Origin: Prevotella sp. UBA2742
Lineage (GTDB): Bacteria > Bacteroidota > Bacteroidia > Bacteroidales > Bacteroidaceae
NCBI GenBank assembly: GCA_002353485.1
Contig: DEJS01000017.1
Location: 47,333 to 111,332 of the forward strand
DNA length: 64,000 bases
Reading direction: 5' to 3'
The position numbers and the translations under genes are program-made. The first letter of the stretch is position 1. Every line of letters starts with the position of its first letter. The notes beneath the pieces were generated by a model. It was not told where the DNA came from. It searched no databases and saw nothing but the letters and a program-made list of their open reading frames with translations. Shown here piece after piece: positions 16,229 to 26,100 of the stretch.

Positions 16229-17377
16229 ATGACATACTCCTTCCTACAACACTACTGGTGCTTCGTGGTGGCCCTGCTGGCTGCCCTGCTCGTGTTCCTG
16301 CTCTTCGTACAGGGCGCCAACTCATGCATGCGCTCGCTGGGCGGCACGCCCCAGGGACAGCGGCTGGTGCTCAACTCCACCGGCCGCAAGTGGGAGTTCA
16401 CCTTCACCACGCTGGTCACCTTCGGCGGAGCCTTCTTCGCCTCCTACCCCCTGTTCTACAGCACCTCCTTCGGCGGAGCCTACTGGCTGTGGATGATCAT
16501 CCTCTTCACCTTCGTGCTGCAGGCCGTCAGCTACGAGTTCCAGAACAAGCTGGGCAACTTCCTGGGGCCGCGCACCTTCCAGACGTTCCTCATCCTGAAC
16601 GGACTGCTGGGACCGCTGCTCCTGGGCGGCGCCGTGGCCACCTTCTTCGAAGGCTCCAACTTCATCGTCGTCAAGGACAACATGATTGACAGCGGGGCCC
16701 TGACACCCGTCATCTCGCGATGGGCCAACGCCTCGCACGGACTCGACGCCCTGCTCAACCCCTGGGTGCTCGTCTTCGGACTGGCCGTCATGTTCCTGGC
16801 CCGCGTGCTCGGCATACTCTACGTCACCAACAACGTCGACGACGCCGACATTCGCCAGCGGGCACCGCGCATGCTGAAGGCCAACGCCGTGCCTTTCCTC
16901 ATACTCTTCGTGGCCTACCTGGTACACCTGCTGCTCAAGGACGGCTATGCCTATACCGACGAGGGCGTCATCTACATGGAGCCGCTGAAGTATCTGCACA
17001 ACCTGCTGGACATGCCCTACGTGCTGTGCCTGCTGCTGTGCGGCATCGTCAGCGTGCTATGGGGCATCGGCACCGAGCTGTGGCGCAGCGAACGGCAGGG
17101 CAAGGGCATCTGGTATGCCGGCGCCGGCGTGGTCGTCACCGTACTCAGCCTGCTGCTGCTGGCAGCATGGAACCACACGGCCTACTACCCCTCGACAGCC
17201 GACCTGCAGTCGTCGCTGACCATGCAGAACTCGTGCTCCTCGGAGTTCACCCTGCGCACCATGTTCTACGTCTCGCTGCTCGTGCCCTTCGTACTGGCAT
17301 ACATCGTCTACGCCTGGCGCGCCATCGACGCAAAGAAGATAACCCACGACGAGGTCTCCACCGACCACGCCTACTAA
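16229..17377 (+). CDS. cydB: Cytochrome bd ubiquinol oxidase subunit II
   Basis: The second integral subunit of the bd oxidase, 382 residues with eight or nine hydrophobic segments. Bacteroidetes-type features include GPRTFQTFLILNGLLGPLLLG near residue 110 and a long C-terminal membrane half ending AYIVYAWRAIDAKK. It follows cydA and should be translated from the same mRNA across the octamer array. Seven copies of an 11-nt repeat follow the stop. Confidence 0.96.
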   Translation: MTYSFLQHYWCFVVALLAALLVFLLFVQGANSCMRSLGGTPQGQRLVLNSTGRKWEFTFTTLVTFGGAFFASYPLFYSTSFGGAYWLWMIILFTFVLQAVSYEFQNKLGNFLGPRTFQTFLILNGLLGPLLLGGAVATFFEGSNFIVVKDNMIDSGALTPVISRWANASHGLDALLNPWVLVFGLAVMFLARVLGILYVTNNVDDADIRQRAPRMLKANAVPFLILFVAYLVHLLLKDGYAYTDEGVIYMEPLKYLHNLLDMPYVLCLLLCGIVSVLWGIGTELWRSERQGKGIWYAGAGVVVTVLSLLLLAAWNHTAYYPSTADLQSSLTMQNSCSSEFTLRTMFYVSLLVPFVLAYIVYAWRAIDAKKITHDEVSTDHAY

Positions 17378-17384
17378 ACGTCAG

Positions 17385-17461
17385 GTTCCATTTTGGTTCC
17401 ATTCTAGCTCCATTCTAGCTCCATTCTATCTCCATTCTATCTCCATTCTATCTCCATTCTT
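17385..17461 (+). repeat. 11-nt tandem repeat after cydB (7 units)
   Basis: Seven units of exactly 11 nt (GTTCCATTCTA, GCTCCATTCTA, TCTCCATTCTA and variants) begin 7 nt past the cydB stop. It is a third repeat unit, unrelated in sequence to the octamer and nonamer families. Confidence 0.9.
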
Positions 17462-17522
17462 TTTAAACGGAGACAGTACAAAACGAGACTTGACGTAAAA
17501 AAGCGCAAAACCAGAATCGAAC

Positions 17523-17560
17523 AAAAATCCCGAACAACTTGACGGCCGTTCGGGATTTTT
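17523..17560. terminator. Bidirectional terminator between cydB and topB
   Basis: The 13-bp arms AAAAATCCCGAAC (17523-17535) and GTTCGGGATTTTT (17548-17560) enclose a 12-nt loop and end in T on the plus strand. It terminates cydB transcription. Confidence 0.85.
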
Positions 17561-17564
17561 GTTG

Positions 17565-17572
17565 TACCTTTG
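17565..17572 (+). promoter_or_regulatory. topB promoter (-7 box)
   Basis: TACCTTTG lies 8 nt before the topB start codon. No good -33 box is seen at the expected distance, which falls in the terminator loop. Confidence 0.55.
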
Positions 17573-17580
17573 CACCTCGT

Positions 17581-19512
17581 ATGATAGTTTGTATAGCAGA
17601 GAAACCCAGTGTGGCGCGCGACATAGCGCGCATCATCGGGGCCACGTCGTCGCACGACGGATACATGGAGGGCAACGGTTTCCAGGTGACCTGGACGTTC
17701 GGTCACCTGTGCACGCTGAAGGAGCCCAACGACTACACGCCGCTGTGGCGGCAGTGGGCGCTGACGCAGCTGCCCATGATACCGGAGCGCTTCGGCATCA
17801 AGCTCATCGACGACCAGGGCATCAAGAAGCAGTTCGCCATCATAGAGCGGCTGATGCAGCAGGCCGAGCGCATCGTCAACTGCGGCGACGCCGGACAGGA
17901 GGGCGAGCTGATACAGCGCTGGGTGATGCAGAAGGCACAGGCCAGGTGCCCCGTCAGCCGACTGTGGATATCGAGCATGACCGACGAGGCCATCCGCGAG
18001 GGTTTCCAGAACCTGAAGGACCAGCAGGACTACCAGCCACTGTACATGGCCGGTCTGTCGCGCGCCATCGGCGATTGGCTGCTGGGAATGAACTGCACGC
18101 GACTGTACACGCTGAAGTACGGCCAGAACCGGCAGGTGCTCAGCATAGGGCGTGTGCAGACGCCCACGCTGGCACTCATCGTCAACCGGCAGAAGGAGAT
18201 AGACTCGTTCAAGCCCGAGCCCTACTGGGTGCTGGCCACCATCTACCGCGACACCACGTTCACGGCCACCAAGGGCAAGTTCACGTCGAAGGAGGAGGGC
18301 GAGGCCGCCTTCAAGACCATCGAGGGCCGGCCGTTCACGGTGACGAAGGTAGAGAAGAAGGAAGGCAAGGAGCAGCCGCCGCAGCTCTACGACCTGACAT
18401 CGCTGCAGGTAGACTGTAACCGCAAGTTCGGCTACTCGGCCGAGATGACGCTGAACCTGATACAGACCCTCTACGAGAGGAAGCTGACCACCTACCCGCG
18501 TGTGGACACACAGTATCTCTCGGACGACATATACCCCAAGTGCCCGCAGACGCTGAACGGGCTGTACCAGACCAAGTTCGGCGGACAGGCCGTCTACGCC
18601 GACTACATACGCCCCATCGGGGGCAAGGCGCTGAAGAAGACGAAGCGCGTGTTCGACACGTCGAAGGTGACCGACCACCATGCCATCATCCCCACGGGCA
18701 TCATCCCGCAGGCATTGAGCGACGCCGAGCGCAACGTCTACGACCTGGTGGCACGCCGCTTCATAGGCGTCTTCCTGCCCGACTGCAAGTTCTCGACCAC
18801 CACCGTGCTGGGCGAGGTAGCCGGCGACGGTGCCGAGGGCGCGCCCGTCGAGTTCAAGGCCACGGGAAAGGAAATCCTGGAGCCGGGCTGGCGCGTGGTG
18901 CGCCAGAAGCAGGACACAAAGGCTGCCGACCAGGACCAGGACGACGAGAAGAAGACGAACGACGAGGAGAAGACGCTGCCCGCCTTCGTGAAAGGCGAGA
19001 GCGGTCCGCACCAGCCCACGCTGACGGAGAAGATGACCACGCCGCCGCCCTACTACAACGAAGCCTCGCTGCTGCGCGCCATGGAGACGGCAGGTAAGTT
19101 CGTCGAGGACGAAACGCTGCGCGCCGCCATGAAGGAGAACGGCATCGGACGCCCGTCGAGCCGCGCCGGCATCATAGAGACCCTCTTCAAACGCCACTAC
19201 ATCAAGCGCGAGCGAAAGCGGCTGGTAGCCACGCCGACAGGCATCGAACTCATAGACCTCATTCACGAGGAGCTCTTGAAGAGCTGCGAGCTGACGGGCA
19301 TCTGGGAAAAGAAACTGCGTGACATAGAGCACCAGAAATACGATGCCGCCCAGTTCATACAGGAGCTGAAGCAGCAGGTGACCGACATCGTCAACGACGT
19401 CATGCGCGACACCACCAACCGCCGCATTACCGTCACCCCGGCCGACGAGCCCAAGAAGCGCAGCAAGAAGCAAAAGCCCGACGCCGGACAGGCTGAAGAG
19501 CCCAAGACGTAA
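17581..19512 (+). CDS. topB: DNA topoisomerase III
   Basis: A type IA topoisomerase that relaxes negative supercoils and decatenates DNA. The ATG at 17581 (MIVCIAEKPSVARDIA) begins the Toprim domain; the longer frame upstream reads through the promoter. The Toprim acidic motif is CGDAGQEGELIQ near residue 100. The catalytic tyrosine lies in TTYPRVDTQYL near residue 307. The 643-residue protein ends in a Lys-rich tail with no zinc ribbons. It stands alone between terminators with no conjugation or mobilisation genes nearby, so it looks like a chromosomal housekeeping copy. Confidence 0.95.
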   Translation: MIVCIAEKPSVARDIARIIGATSSHDGYMEGNGFQVTWTFGHLCTLKEPNDYTPLWRQWALTQLPMIPERFGIKLIDDQGIKKQFAIIERLMQQAERIVNCGDAGQEGELIQRWVMQKAQARCPVSRLWISSMTDEAIREGFQNLKDQQDYQPLYMAGLSRAIGDWLLGMNCTRLYTLKYGQNRQVLSIGRVQTPTLALIVNRQKEIDSFKPEPYWVLATIYRDTTFTATKGKFTSKEEGEAAFKTIEGRPFTVTKVEKKEGKEQPPQLYDLTSLQVDCNRKFGYSAEMTLNLIQTLYERKLTTYPRVDTQYLSDDIYPKCPQTLNGLYQTKFGGQAVYADYIRPIGGKALKKTKRVFDTSKVTDHHAIIPTGIIPQALSDAERNVYDLVARRFIGVFLPDCKFSTTTVLGEVAGDGAEGAPVEFKATGKEILEPGWRVVRQKQDTKAADQDQDDEKKTNDEEKTLPAFVKGESGPHQPTLTEKMTTPPPYYNEASLLRAMETAGKFVEDETLRAAMKENGIGRPSSRAGIIETLFKRHYIKRERKRLVATPTGIELIDLIHEELLKSCELTGIWEKKLRDIEHQKYDAAQFIQELKQQVTDIVNDVMRDTTNRRITVTPADEPKKRSKKQKPDAGQAEEPKT

Positions 19513-19541
19513 ACGATTACGGAGTTTTTAACAGATTTTTT

Positions 19542-19571
19542 GAGACCGCCACCGCCGCGGTCTCACTTTTT
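19542..19571 (+). terminator. topB terminator
   Basis: GAGACCGC (19542-19549) pairs with GCGGTCTC (19557-19564), followed by a U-run at 19567-19571. Confidence 0.85.
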
Positions 19572-19576
19572 ATTCG

Positions 19577-19584
19577 TACCTTTG
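19577..19584 (+). promoter_or_regulatory. Pectinesterase promoter (-7 box)
   Basis: TACCTTTG lies directly after the topB terminator and 87 nt before the start codon, leaving an 80-nt leader with an internal duplication. Confidence 0.65.
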
Positions 19585-19609
19585 CAACGCCGCAACCTAA
19601 GGCCCCGAA

Positions 19610-19669
19610 GAATCTATCAACAACTGAAATACTACGCCAACGAATCTATTAACAACTAAAATACTACGC
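19610..19669 (+). repeat. Duplicated leader segment before the pectinesterase gene
   Basis: A 28-nt sequence beginning GAATCTAT and ending ACTACGC occurs at 19610-19637 and, with two base changes, at 19642-19669, just before the start codon. Each copy would present the same ribosome-approach sequence. Confidence 0.8.
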
Positions 19670-19671
19670 TT

Positions 19672-22600
19672 ATGAGAAGAAATCTACTAAGAATGAGTAT
19701 GCTCTGCCTCCTGGCCATGATGGCTTTGGTCGGCAAGGCACAAGGAGACGTACCCGCATTGTGGGACTTCAAGAATGTGAATCCCAGCACGCTGGCCGGC
19801 ACCACTATCGAGAAAAAGACAGGTTCCATTCCCTCTACTGTAGAAGGCATTGAGCTATACGTTGATGCTACAAACGGTAAGTTTTCACAACGCGGCAGTG
19901 ATGCACAAGTTAATGCCAACACCATTATTCGTGTACCAGTGAAGAATGCAGGTGACGAGGTCTCTATAACAAATTATCCAGGATATCATGCATATACGGT
20001 TGCAGGAACAACAGCAGAGGAAGACGCCACGACCTACAAGGCCAAGAGTGCGGATGCAACAAATGGTTATGTAGAGATTTTGATTACCGGGCAGTCATAT
20101 CTCTACTCTATCCAGGTCGTTCAGTATGCGCCTAAGAGCAGTGACCTTGTGACGGTAACAGACCAACCTGCTACAGCTACCTTTACATTTAATCTGGGAA
20201 CAGAAGGTCAGAAGGCCACATTCAGTAACAGCAATTATTTCCTGAGCAGCAAGGTTGAATTGGGTTCCAACATGACCTACTATAATGCAACAGCCATCGG
20301 CGGCAAGAACTTTACGCTTATTCAACCCGAAGAGACAACAGGCAAGACACCTGGTGAAGGCGATTTCGTTAAGTTTACCTTCCAACCCAAGCCTGGCCTC
20401 AACTTCACTCCTACGAAAGTCAGTCTGAAAGCTTCTAAAGTGGGAACGGGCAATGGTACGCTGGACATTATTTGGCAGAATGCCGATGGAACAAAACTAA
20501 CCCTGCAACAAGGTACGGCCATCCAGCGCAACAATGCATCGCCGGCATACTCAAGCCTGGAGTACACGACAGAACTTGCAAGCGCCAAGGCTGGAGACGG
20601 CGCATGTGGTGTTATAGTCAACATCTACGGCAGCCTGGCCAACAATAAGCAAGTCGGTTTGTGCGACATCATCATTGAGGGCACACTGACTGGCACAGAA
20701 AAGGACATGCCTGTATTGGCGTCCGTTACCATCAACGGCAACGAATACAGTGCTGAGGATGTTTTTGGCGGTGGCTATGAAGGCAGCGTTAAGATATCGA
20801 AGACTGCCACCATGGTAAGCAGCACAAACCCCGTGACAGCAATTGCTGCCAGTGGCGAGGTGGGCACCATCACGTACGACGGCAATGCGACGAGTTGCAC
20901 AGTGACCATCCCGATGACAAAGGGTCAGGAAAATGCGAACTACGTACTGAGCGTAGTACAGAAGCCCGACTACAAGGTGGAATACATCAGCGGCGACGGC
21001 ACCACAGTGCTGAAAACTCAAATGGTAGAAGAGGATGCAAAGATTGGAGCCTTCGCTTACGACATAGCAAACGTTCCGCCTACACGTGAAGGCTGGAAGG
21101 CCCGCGGTTGGTTTAAGAAGGCAGAACTGGGTGGTCTGAAATACACCGTCAACGACGTCATCACGAAGGACGTAAAGCTATACACCGTCGAAACCGAGGA
21201 AGAAGTAGCCAGCCCCAGCAGGACTTATGATTTCGATCTGCGAAACCAGTACTTCTATGTTGAAGACCATGAAGCCTTTACACCCAGTGCAGGCAAGTGG
21301 AATGACAAGCAGCATGGCTGGGCGTTCAGCAACGGAAACACCATTACCCTCCTGGTAGGAACCAAGGCCACCATCAGCTTTAAAGTCTGTAAGTTTTCAA
21401 AGGAAGGTTCTAAGATTGTCTGTGGCACAAAGGAGTTGGAGGGCTATTCAGCTACCGACGGGGCTGTCGTTACCTACGAGCACGACGGTGAGGCCGGAGA
21501 GCTGGTGTTTACTATCAGCAGTACCGGAAGCGTATATATCCATGGCGTGACTATTGAGAACAAAGCAGAAGACAACTACACAGCTGACGGTCAGTGGATT
21601 CGTGTAAAGGCGGGGGATGCCAACAGTTTCCTTACAGCCCTTGACTATGCGAACAAGACAAACACTTCTACCAGTGCTGCACGCCTGTTCATCTATCTTC
21701 CCAACGGAACGTACGACCTTGGTTCAGCCTGCAACACACCCATTAGCGGCAGCAACATTTCTATCATTGGCGAGAACATGGAGAAGACCATTATAGTCAA
21801 CTCCCCTCACTTCAGCATCGAAGGTATTGGCACAACTGAAACGCTGACCAACACTGGCACAGGTAACTATCTGCAGGATTTGACCTTGAAAAATGCCCTC
21901 GACTACTATGGCGCTCAGGACGCAGGCTTGAATGGAGGCCGTGCCGTATGCTTCTGGGACAAGGGTACCAAGACTGTGATGAAGAATGTTACCATGCTGT
22001 CGTATCAGGACACCTACTACAGCAATAACGACGGCGGTATGTACTACATGGAAGATTGTGACATTCACGGCACAGTAGATTTCTTCTGTGGAAACGGCAC
22101 CTTATTTGTTGAGAATTCTACTATTACTCTGGAAAAGCGCACCCGCAACGGAAGTGGCGGCAACACTATCACTGCCCCGGCTACAGCGGCAGGAAAGAGC
22201 TATGGCTATGTCTTCAACAACTGCACGATCAAGAACCTGGGTGCAGACTACAACTATGCCCGCGCTTGGCAGGGTGAGCCCCGTTGTGCATGGCTGAATA
22301 CCATATTGTCTGACAATAAGATTACTGCAAAGCGTTGGACCGAGGCCGGTATGAATGTCGTTGCCAAGGAATTTGTGGAGTACAATACGAAGGATGCTAA
22401 CGGCAGTGTCGTTTCGCCTGCATCCAATGTGGTGAAGTTCACTTACGGCAGCGCAACTAACGAGATGGAGACAATCTTGAATGCTGAGCAAGCTGCTAAA
22501 TACACACTCGAAAAGGTATTTACCTCATGGGCTCCCGCTACCATTGCAGCACAAGTTGCAGCACCCACGGCCACCTACGCCAGCGGTTCTGTGACATGGT

Positions 22601-22902
22601 CGGCCGTAGACGGTGCAACAGCCTACGCCTTGTTCAAGAACAACGAGCTGGTAGGCATCACGCCCAACACGAGCTACAGCATTACCGTTGACCCCGAAAA
22701 GGACAAGCTGACCATCCGCTCTGCCAACGCTCGCGGTGGTTTTGGCACCGAGGCCCATGTGGCCGGCACTACTGGCATCGACGCTGCCAAGACGGATGCA
22801 CGCCAGCAGGCTGATGCCATCTACACCCTGCAGGGTGTCCGTGTGAACAAGGCCACAAAGGGCATCTACATCATCAATGGCAAGAAGGTGGTGATGAAGT
22901 AA
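19672..22902 (+). CDS. Secreted multidomain pectinesterase (CE8)
   Basis: A 1076-residue exported protein with a signal peptide (1-24). The C-terminal catalytic part (about 640-940) is a right-handed beta-helix of carbohydrate esterase family 8. Its motifs are GGRAVCF, SYQDTYY near residue 777, HGTVDFFCG near 799 (catalytic Asp) and ARAWQGEPR near 863. It should de-methylate pectin so that polygalacturonases can act. The N-terminal 430 residues look like two beta-sandwich modules. Residues about 432-505 resemble an InlB B-repeat (YISGDGTTVLKTQ...WFKKAEL). The tail TLQGVRVNKATKGIYIINGKK resembles a type IX-like sorting or anchoring end. It precedes a SusC/D pair. Confidence 0.9.
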   Translation: MRRNLLRMSMLCLLAMMALVGKAQGDVPALWDFKNVNPSTLAGTTIEKKTGSIPSTVEGIELYVDATNGKFSQRGSDAQVNANTIIRVPVKNAGDEVSITNYPGYHAYTVAGTTAEEDATTYKAKSADATNGYVEILITGQSYLYSIQVVQYAPKSSDLVTVTDQPATATFTFNLGTEGQKATFSNSNYFLSSKVELGSNMTYYNATAIGGKNFTLIQPEETTGKTPGEGDFVKFTFQPKPGLNFTPTKVSLKASKVGTGNGTLDIIWQNADGTKLTLQQGTAIQRNNASPAYSSLEYTTELASAKAGDGACGVIVNIYGSLANNKQVGLCDIIIEGTLTGTEKDMPVLASVTINGNEYSAEDVFGGGYEGSVKISKTATMVSSTNPVTAIAASGEVGTITYDGNATSCTVTIPMTKGQENANYVLSVVQKPDYKVEYISGDGTTVLKTQMVEEDAKIGAFAYDIANVPPTREGWKARGWFKKAELGGLKYTVNDVITKDVKLYTVETEEEVASPSRTYDFDLRNQYFYVEDHEAFTPSAGKWNDKQHGWAFSNGNTITLLVGTKATISFKVCKFSKEGSKIVCGTKELEGYSATDGAVVTYEHDGEAGELVFTISSTGSVYIHGVTIENKAEDNYTADGQWIRVKAGDANSFLTALDYANKTNTSTSAARLFIYLPNGTYDLGSACNTPISGSNISIIGENMEKTIIVNSPHFSIEGIGTTETLTNTGTGNYLQDLTLKNALDYYGAQDAGLNGGRAVCFWDKGTKTVMKNVTMLSYQDTYYSNNDGGMYYMEDCDIHGTVDFFCGNGTLFVENSTITLEKRTRNGSGGNTITAPATAAGKSYGYVFNNCTIKNLGADYNYARAWQGEPRCAWLNTILSDNKITAKRWTEAGMNVVAKEFVEYNTKDANGSVVSPASNVVKFTYGSATNEMETILNAEQAAKYTLEKVFTSWAPATIAAQVAAPTATYASGSVTWSAVDGATAYALFKNNELVGITPNTSYSITVDPEKDKLTIRSANARGGFGTEAHVAGTTGIDAAKTDARQQADAIYTLQGVRVNKATKGIYIINGKKVVMK

Positions 22903-22950
22903 GCACGAGGTGATGATGAAGTAAGCACAAAACGGTGATGAAATAAGCAC
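22890..22950 (+). repeat. Triplicated stop-codon region after the pectinesterase gene
   Basis: GGTGATGAARTAAGCAC occurs three times (22890-22906, about 22909-22928, 22934-22950). The first copy holds the last codons and stop of the gene; the other two are non-coding echoes. Confidence 0.8.
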
Positions 22951-22984
22951 TTTGAACCTGAAAAGGAATCAGGTACTGACCCAT

Positions 22985-23023
22985 GCGGACAGAAGGCACA
23001 GAGAGGCTTTCTGCCCGCTTTTT
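22985..23023 (+). terminator. Terminator of the pectinesterase gene
   Basis: GCGGACAGAAGGC pairs with GCTTTCTGCCCGC with two mismatches, then TTTTT. The gene is therefore a separate transcript from susC. Confidence 0.75.
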
Positions 23024-23041
23024 AGTTAAAATGTTAACTTC

Positions 23042-23055
23042 CGCAAACGTTTGCG
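23042..23055. promoter_or_regulatory. LacI-type operator upstream of susC
   Basis: CGCAAACGTTTGCG is a perfect 14-bp palindrome with the central CG typical of LacI/PurR-family sites. It ends 19 nt upstream of the susC -33 box. Confidence 0.6.
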
Positions 23056-23074
23056 AAAAAAAAGATAGGCAGTT

Positions 23075-23106
23075 TTTGGTTAGTTTAAGTTTTATTTGTA
23101 CCTTTG
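23075..23106 (+). promoter_or_regulatory. susC promoter
   Basis: TTTG (23075-23078), 20 nt, then TACCTTTG (23099-23106). The leader to the susC start at 23156 is about 43 nt. Confidence 0.75.
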
Positions 23107-23155
23107 CGGACAGAAAAATATATTTTTTGTTAAATTCTTAAAAACTACTAATTTT

Positions 23156-26100
23156 ATGTCTGTTAAAATCAAGAGTATGCGTTGTGCGCTTTTGCTGACG
23201 TTCCTACTGTTCGTAGGCAGCATTACCGCACAGACCGTTACTGGTACAGTCAAAGATGCCACGGGTGAAGCCGTCATCGGGGCTACTGTACAGGAACAGG
23301 GTACCCAAAATGCAGCAGTGACCGACTTTGACGGTAATTTCTCATTGAAGGTATCAGGAAACAAACCCATCGTGATTTCGTACATTGGTATGAAGACCAA
23401 GACGGTAGACGTTAAGGGTAAGAGCCACGTCGATGTTGTCTTAGAGGACGACAACACTCAGCTCGAGGAGCTGGTGGTCATCGGTTACGGCTCGGTGAAG
23501 AAGAAGGACTTGACGGGTTCTGTGGCTACCGTGGGTAGCGAGGCTCTGCAGGCCGTCCCCGTAGCCAACGCCTCTGAGGCCCTGACCGGTAAGATGGCTG
23601 GTGTGCAGGTTACGACGACCGAAGGTTCTCCCGATGCCGAGGTGAAGATTCGCGTGCGTGGTGGTGGTTCTATCACGCAGTCGAACGACCCGCTGTACAT
23701 CGTAGACGGATTCCCCGTGGAGAGCATCAGCGATATTCCTGCCAACGACATCGAGGACATCACCGTGCTGAAGGATGCTTCTTCAACAGCTATCTATGGT
23801 AGCCGCGGTGCTAACGGTGTTATCCTGGTAACCACCAAGAGTGGTAAGGAGGGTAAGGTAAAGGTGAGCTATAACGCTTACTACAGCTGGAAGAAGATTG
23901 CCAAGAAGTACGACGTGCTCAATACCTACGAGTATGCCAAGTGGCAGTATGAATATGCCATGCTGTACAACAACGGCGATGCCAGCAAGATAGACCACTA
24001 CACCGATAAGTTTGGTAACTATCAGGATATGGATCTCTACGAGGGACTGCCTGGCAATGACTGGCAGGACCTGGCATACGGCCGTACGGGTCATACCTTC
24101 AACCACAACATCAACATCACTGGTGGTACCGACGGCATCAAGTATGCATTCAGCTATGCACACATGAACGACAAGGCCATCATGTGGGGTTCTTCTTTCC
24201 AGCGTGACAACCTGTCGCTGAAGTTGAACACCAAGCCCAGCAAGAAGACCACCTTGGACTTGCAGGTTCGCTTTGCCAAGACCAAGATCTTCGGTGGCGG
24301 TGCCAACGAGGCTGCCGGTGCATACGACACCGACCGCCGTCTGCGCTATGCCGTGCTCTACACTCCGCTGCCCATGAAGGGTATCGACGGTACTGACGAA
24401 TTGGAAGGCTCAAGCTTCTACGATCCTATCACCACTGCCAAGGACAACGACCAGCAGAAGAATCGCCGCAACCTGAACATGGCCGGTGCCTTTGGTTGGG
24501 AGGTTTACAAGAACCTGAAGCTGAAGACCGAGTTTGGCTATGACACTTACGACGAGTTTGCCCAGCGTTTCTGGGGAACCACTGCTTACTACATCAAGAA
24601 TCAGGTTGCTGAGGAAAATCAGGGTAAGCCTGCCATCCGCAACGTGAACACTATCCGCAACCGCTTCCGCAACACCAACACCATCAGCTACGACTTCAAG
24701 GACTTGTTCGGTAAGGACAGCCCTCACTCGCTGAACGTGTTGGCCGGTCATGAGTATGTGATTACCAAGAAGCATGCTATCACCGATGAGATTCACGGTT
24801 TCCCCACCGACTATGATGCTGATACTGCCTGGAAGCTGACTCAGCAGGGTAATCCCTTCAGCTCGGAAGACTTCTACAGCGCTGACGACAAGCTGCTGTC
24901 TTGGTTCGGCCGTGCCAACTATAACTTCATGGACAAGTATCTGGTCAGTGCTACGTTCCGTGCCGATGGTAGCTCGAAGTTCAACAAGGGTAACCGCTGG
25001 GGCTACTTCCCCTCTGCAGCTATCGCATGGCGTATCTCTTCTGAGCCTTTCATGAAGGGTACTGAAAAGTGGCTGGACGACTTGAAACTGCGCTTCAGCT
25101 TCGGTACTGCCGGTAACAACAACATTCCCGTAGGACAGCTCGTACAGGAGTACAGCCCGAAGACCACGCCTTGGGTGAATGGTATCACTACCTACTGGGC
25201 ACCCTCGAAGACGATGGCCAACCCCGACCTGAAGTGGGAGACCACCATTACACGTAACATCGGTATCGACTTCACCCTGTTTGGCGGCAAGCTGAACGGT
25301 AGCATCGAAGGTTACTGGAACACCACCAAGGACCTGCTCATCCAGTTCCCAACCTCTGGTTCTGGTTACGACAACCAGTACCGTAACCTGGGTAAGACTC
25401 AGAACAGTGGTTTCGAAATCTCGCTGACCTATCACATCGTGAACAAGAAGGACTGGGGTATCGACTTCTCGGGTAACATCGGTTACAACAAGAACGAGAT
25501 CAAGGAGCTTGGTATCAACGACTATGCCACCAACACCAACTGGGGTTCTACCGAGATTGGTAACGACTACCTGGTAGCTGTAGGTCACTCTGTAGGTGAA
25601 ATCATCGGTTACAAGAATGCCGGCCGCTATGAGGTCTCTGACTTCACGGGCTACGACCCCGTCACCAAGCAGTGGATTCTGAGGGATGATGTTGTCAATT
25701 CTTCTCCCATAATTGGTACCATCCGTCCCGGTTCGATGAAGCTGCAGGATGTCAGCGGCCCTGAAGGTGTGCCCGATGGTGTGGTGGATGACAACGATAT
25801 CACTGAGATTGGCAATGTGAACCCGAAGTTCGTGGGTGGTTTCAACATCAATGCCCGTGCATACGGCTTCGACCTGTCGGCTAACTTCAACTTCAGCATT
25901 GGCAACAAGGTGTACAACGCCAACAAGATTGAGTACACCTCGGCTACCTATACGAAGTTCAACCAGTATCGTAACCTCAGCACCGATATGGCTTCAGGCA
26001 AGCGCTGGACCTACATCAACGATGCCGGTGAGTTTGTTACTGACATGACTGAGCTGGCAGCCCTGAATGCCAACACCACCATGTGGTCGCCCTACATGCA

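Noticed and set aside
17437..19473. Long open frame (678 codons) on the minus strand opposite topB
   Set aside because: It is antisense to a clear topoisomerase with conserved motifs. The translation is low-complexity Leu/Arg/Val-rich with no family pattern, as expected from GC-rich codon choice on the other strand.
17581..19512. topB as a sign of an integrative conjugative element
   Set aside because: No relaxase, tra, integrase or mobilisation gene lies nearby; both sides are ordinary chromosomal genes with their own terminators.
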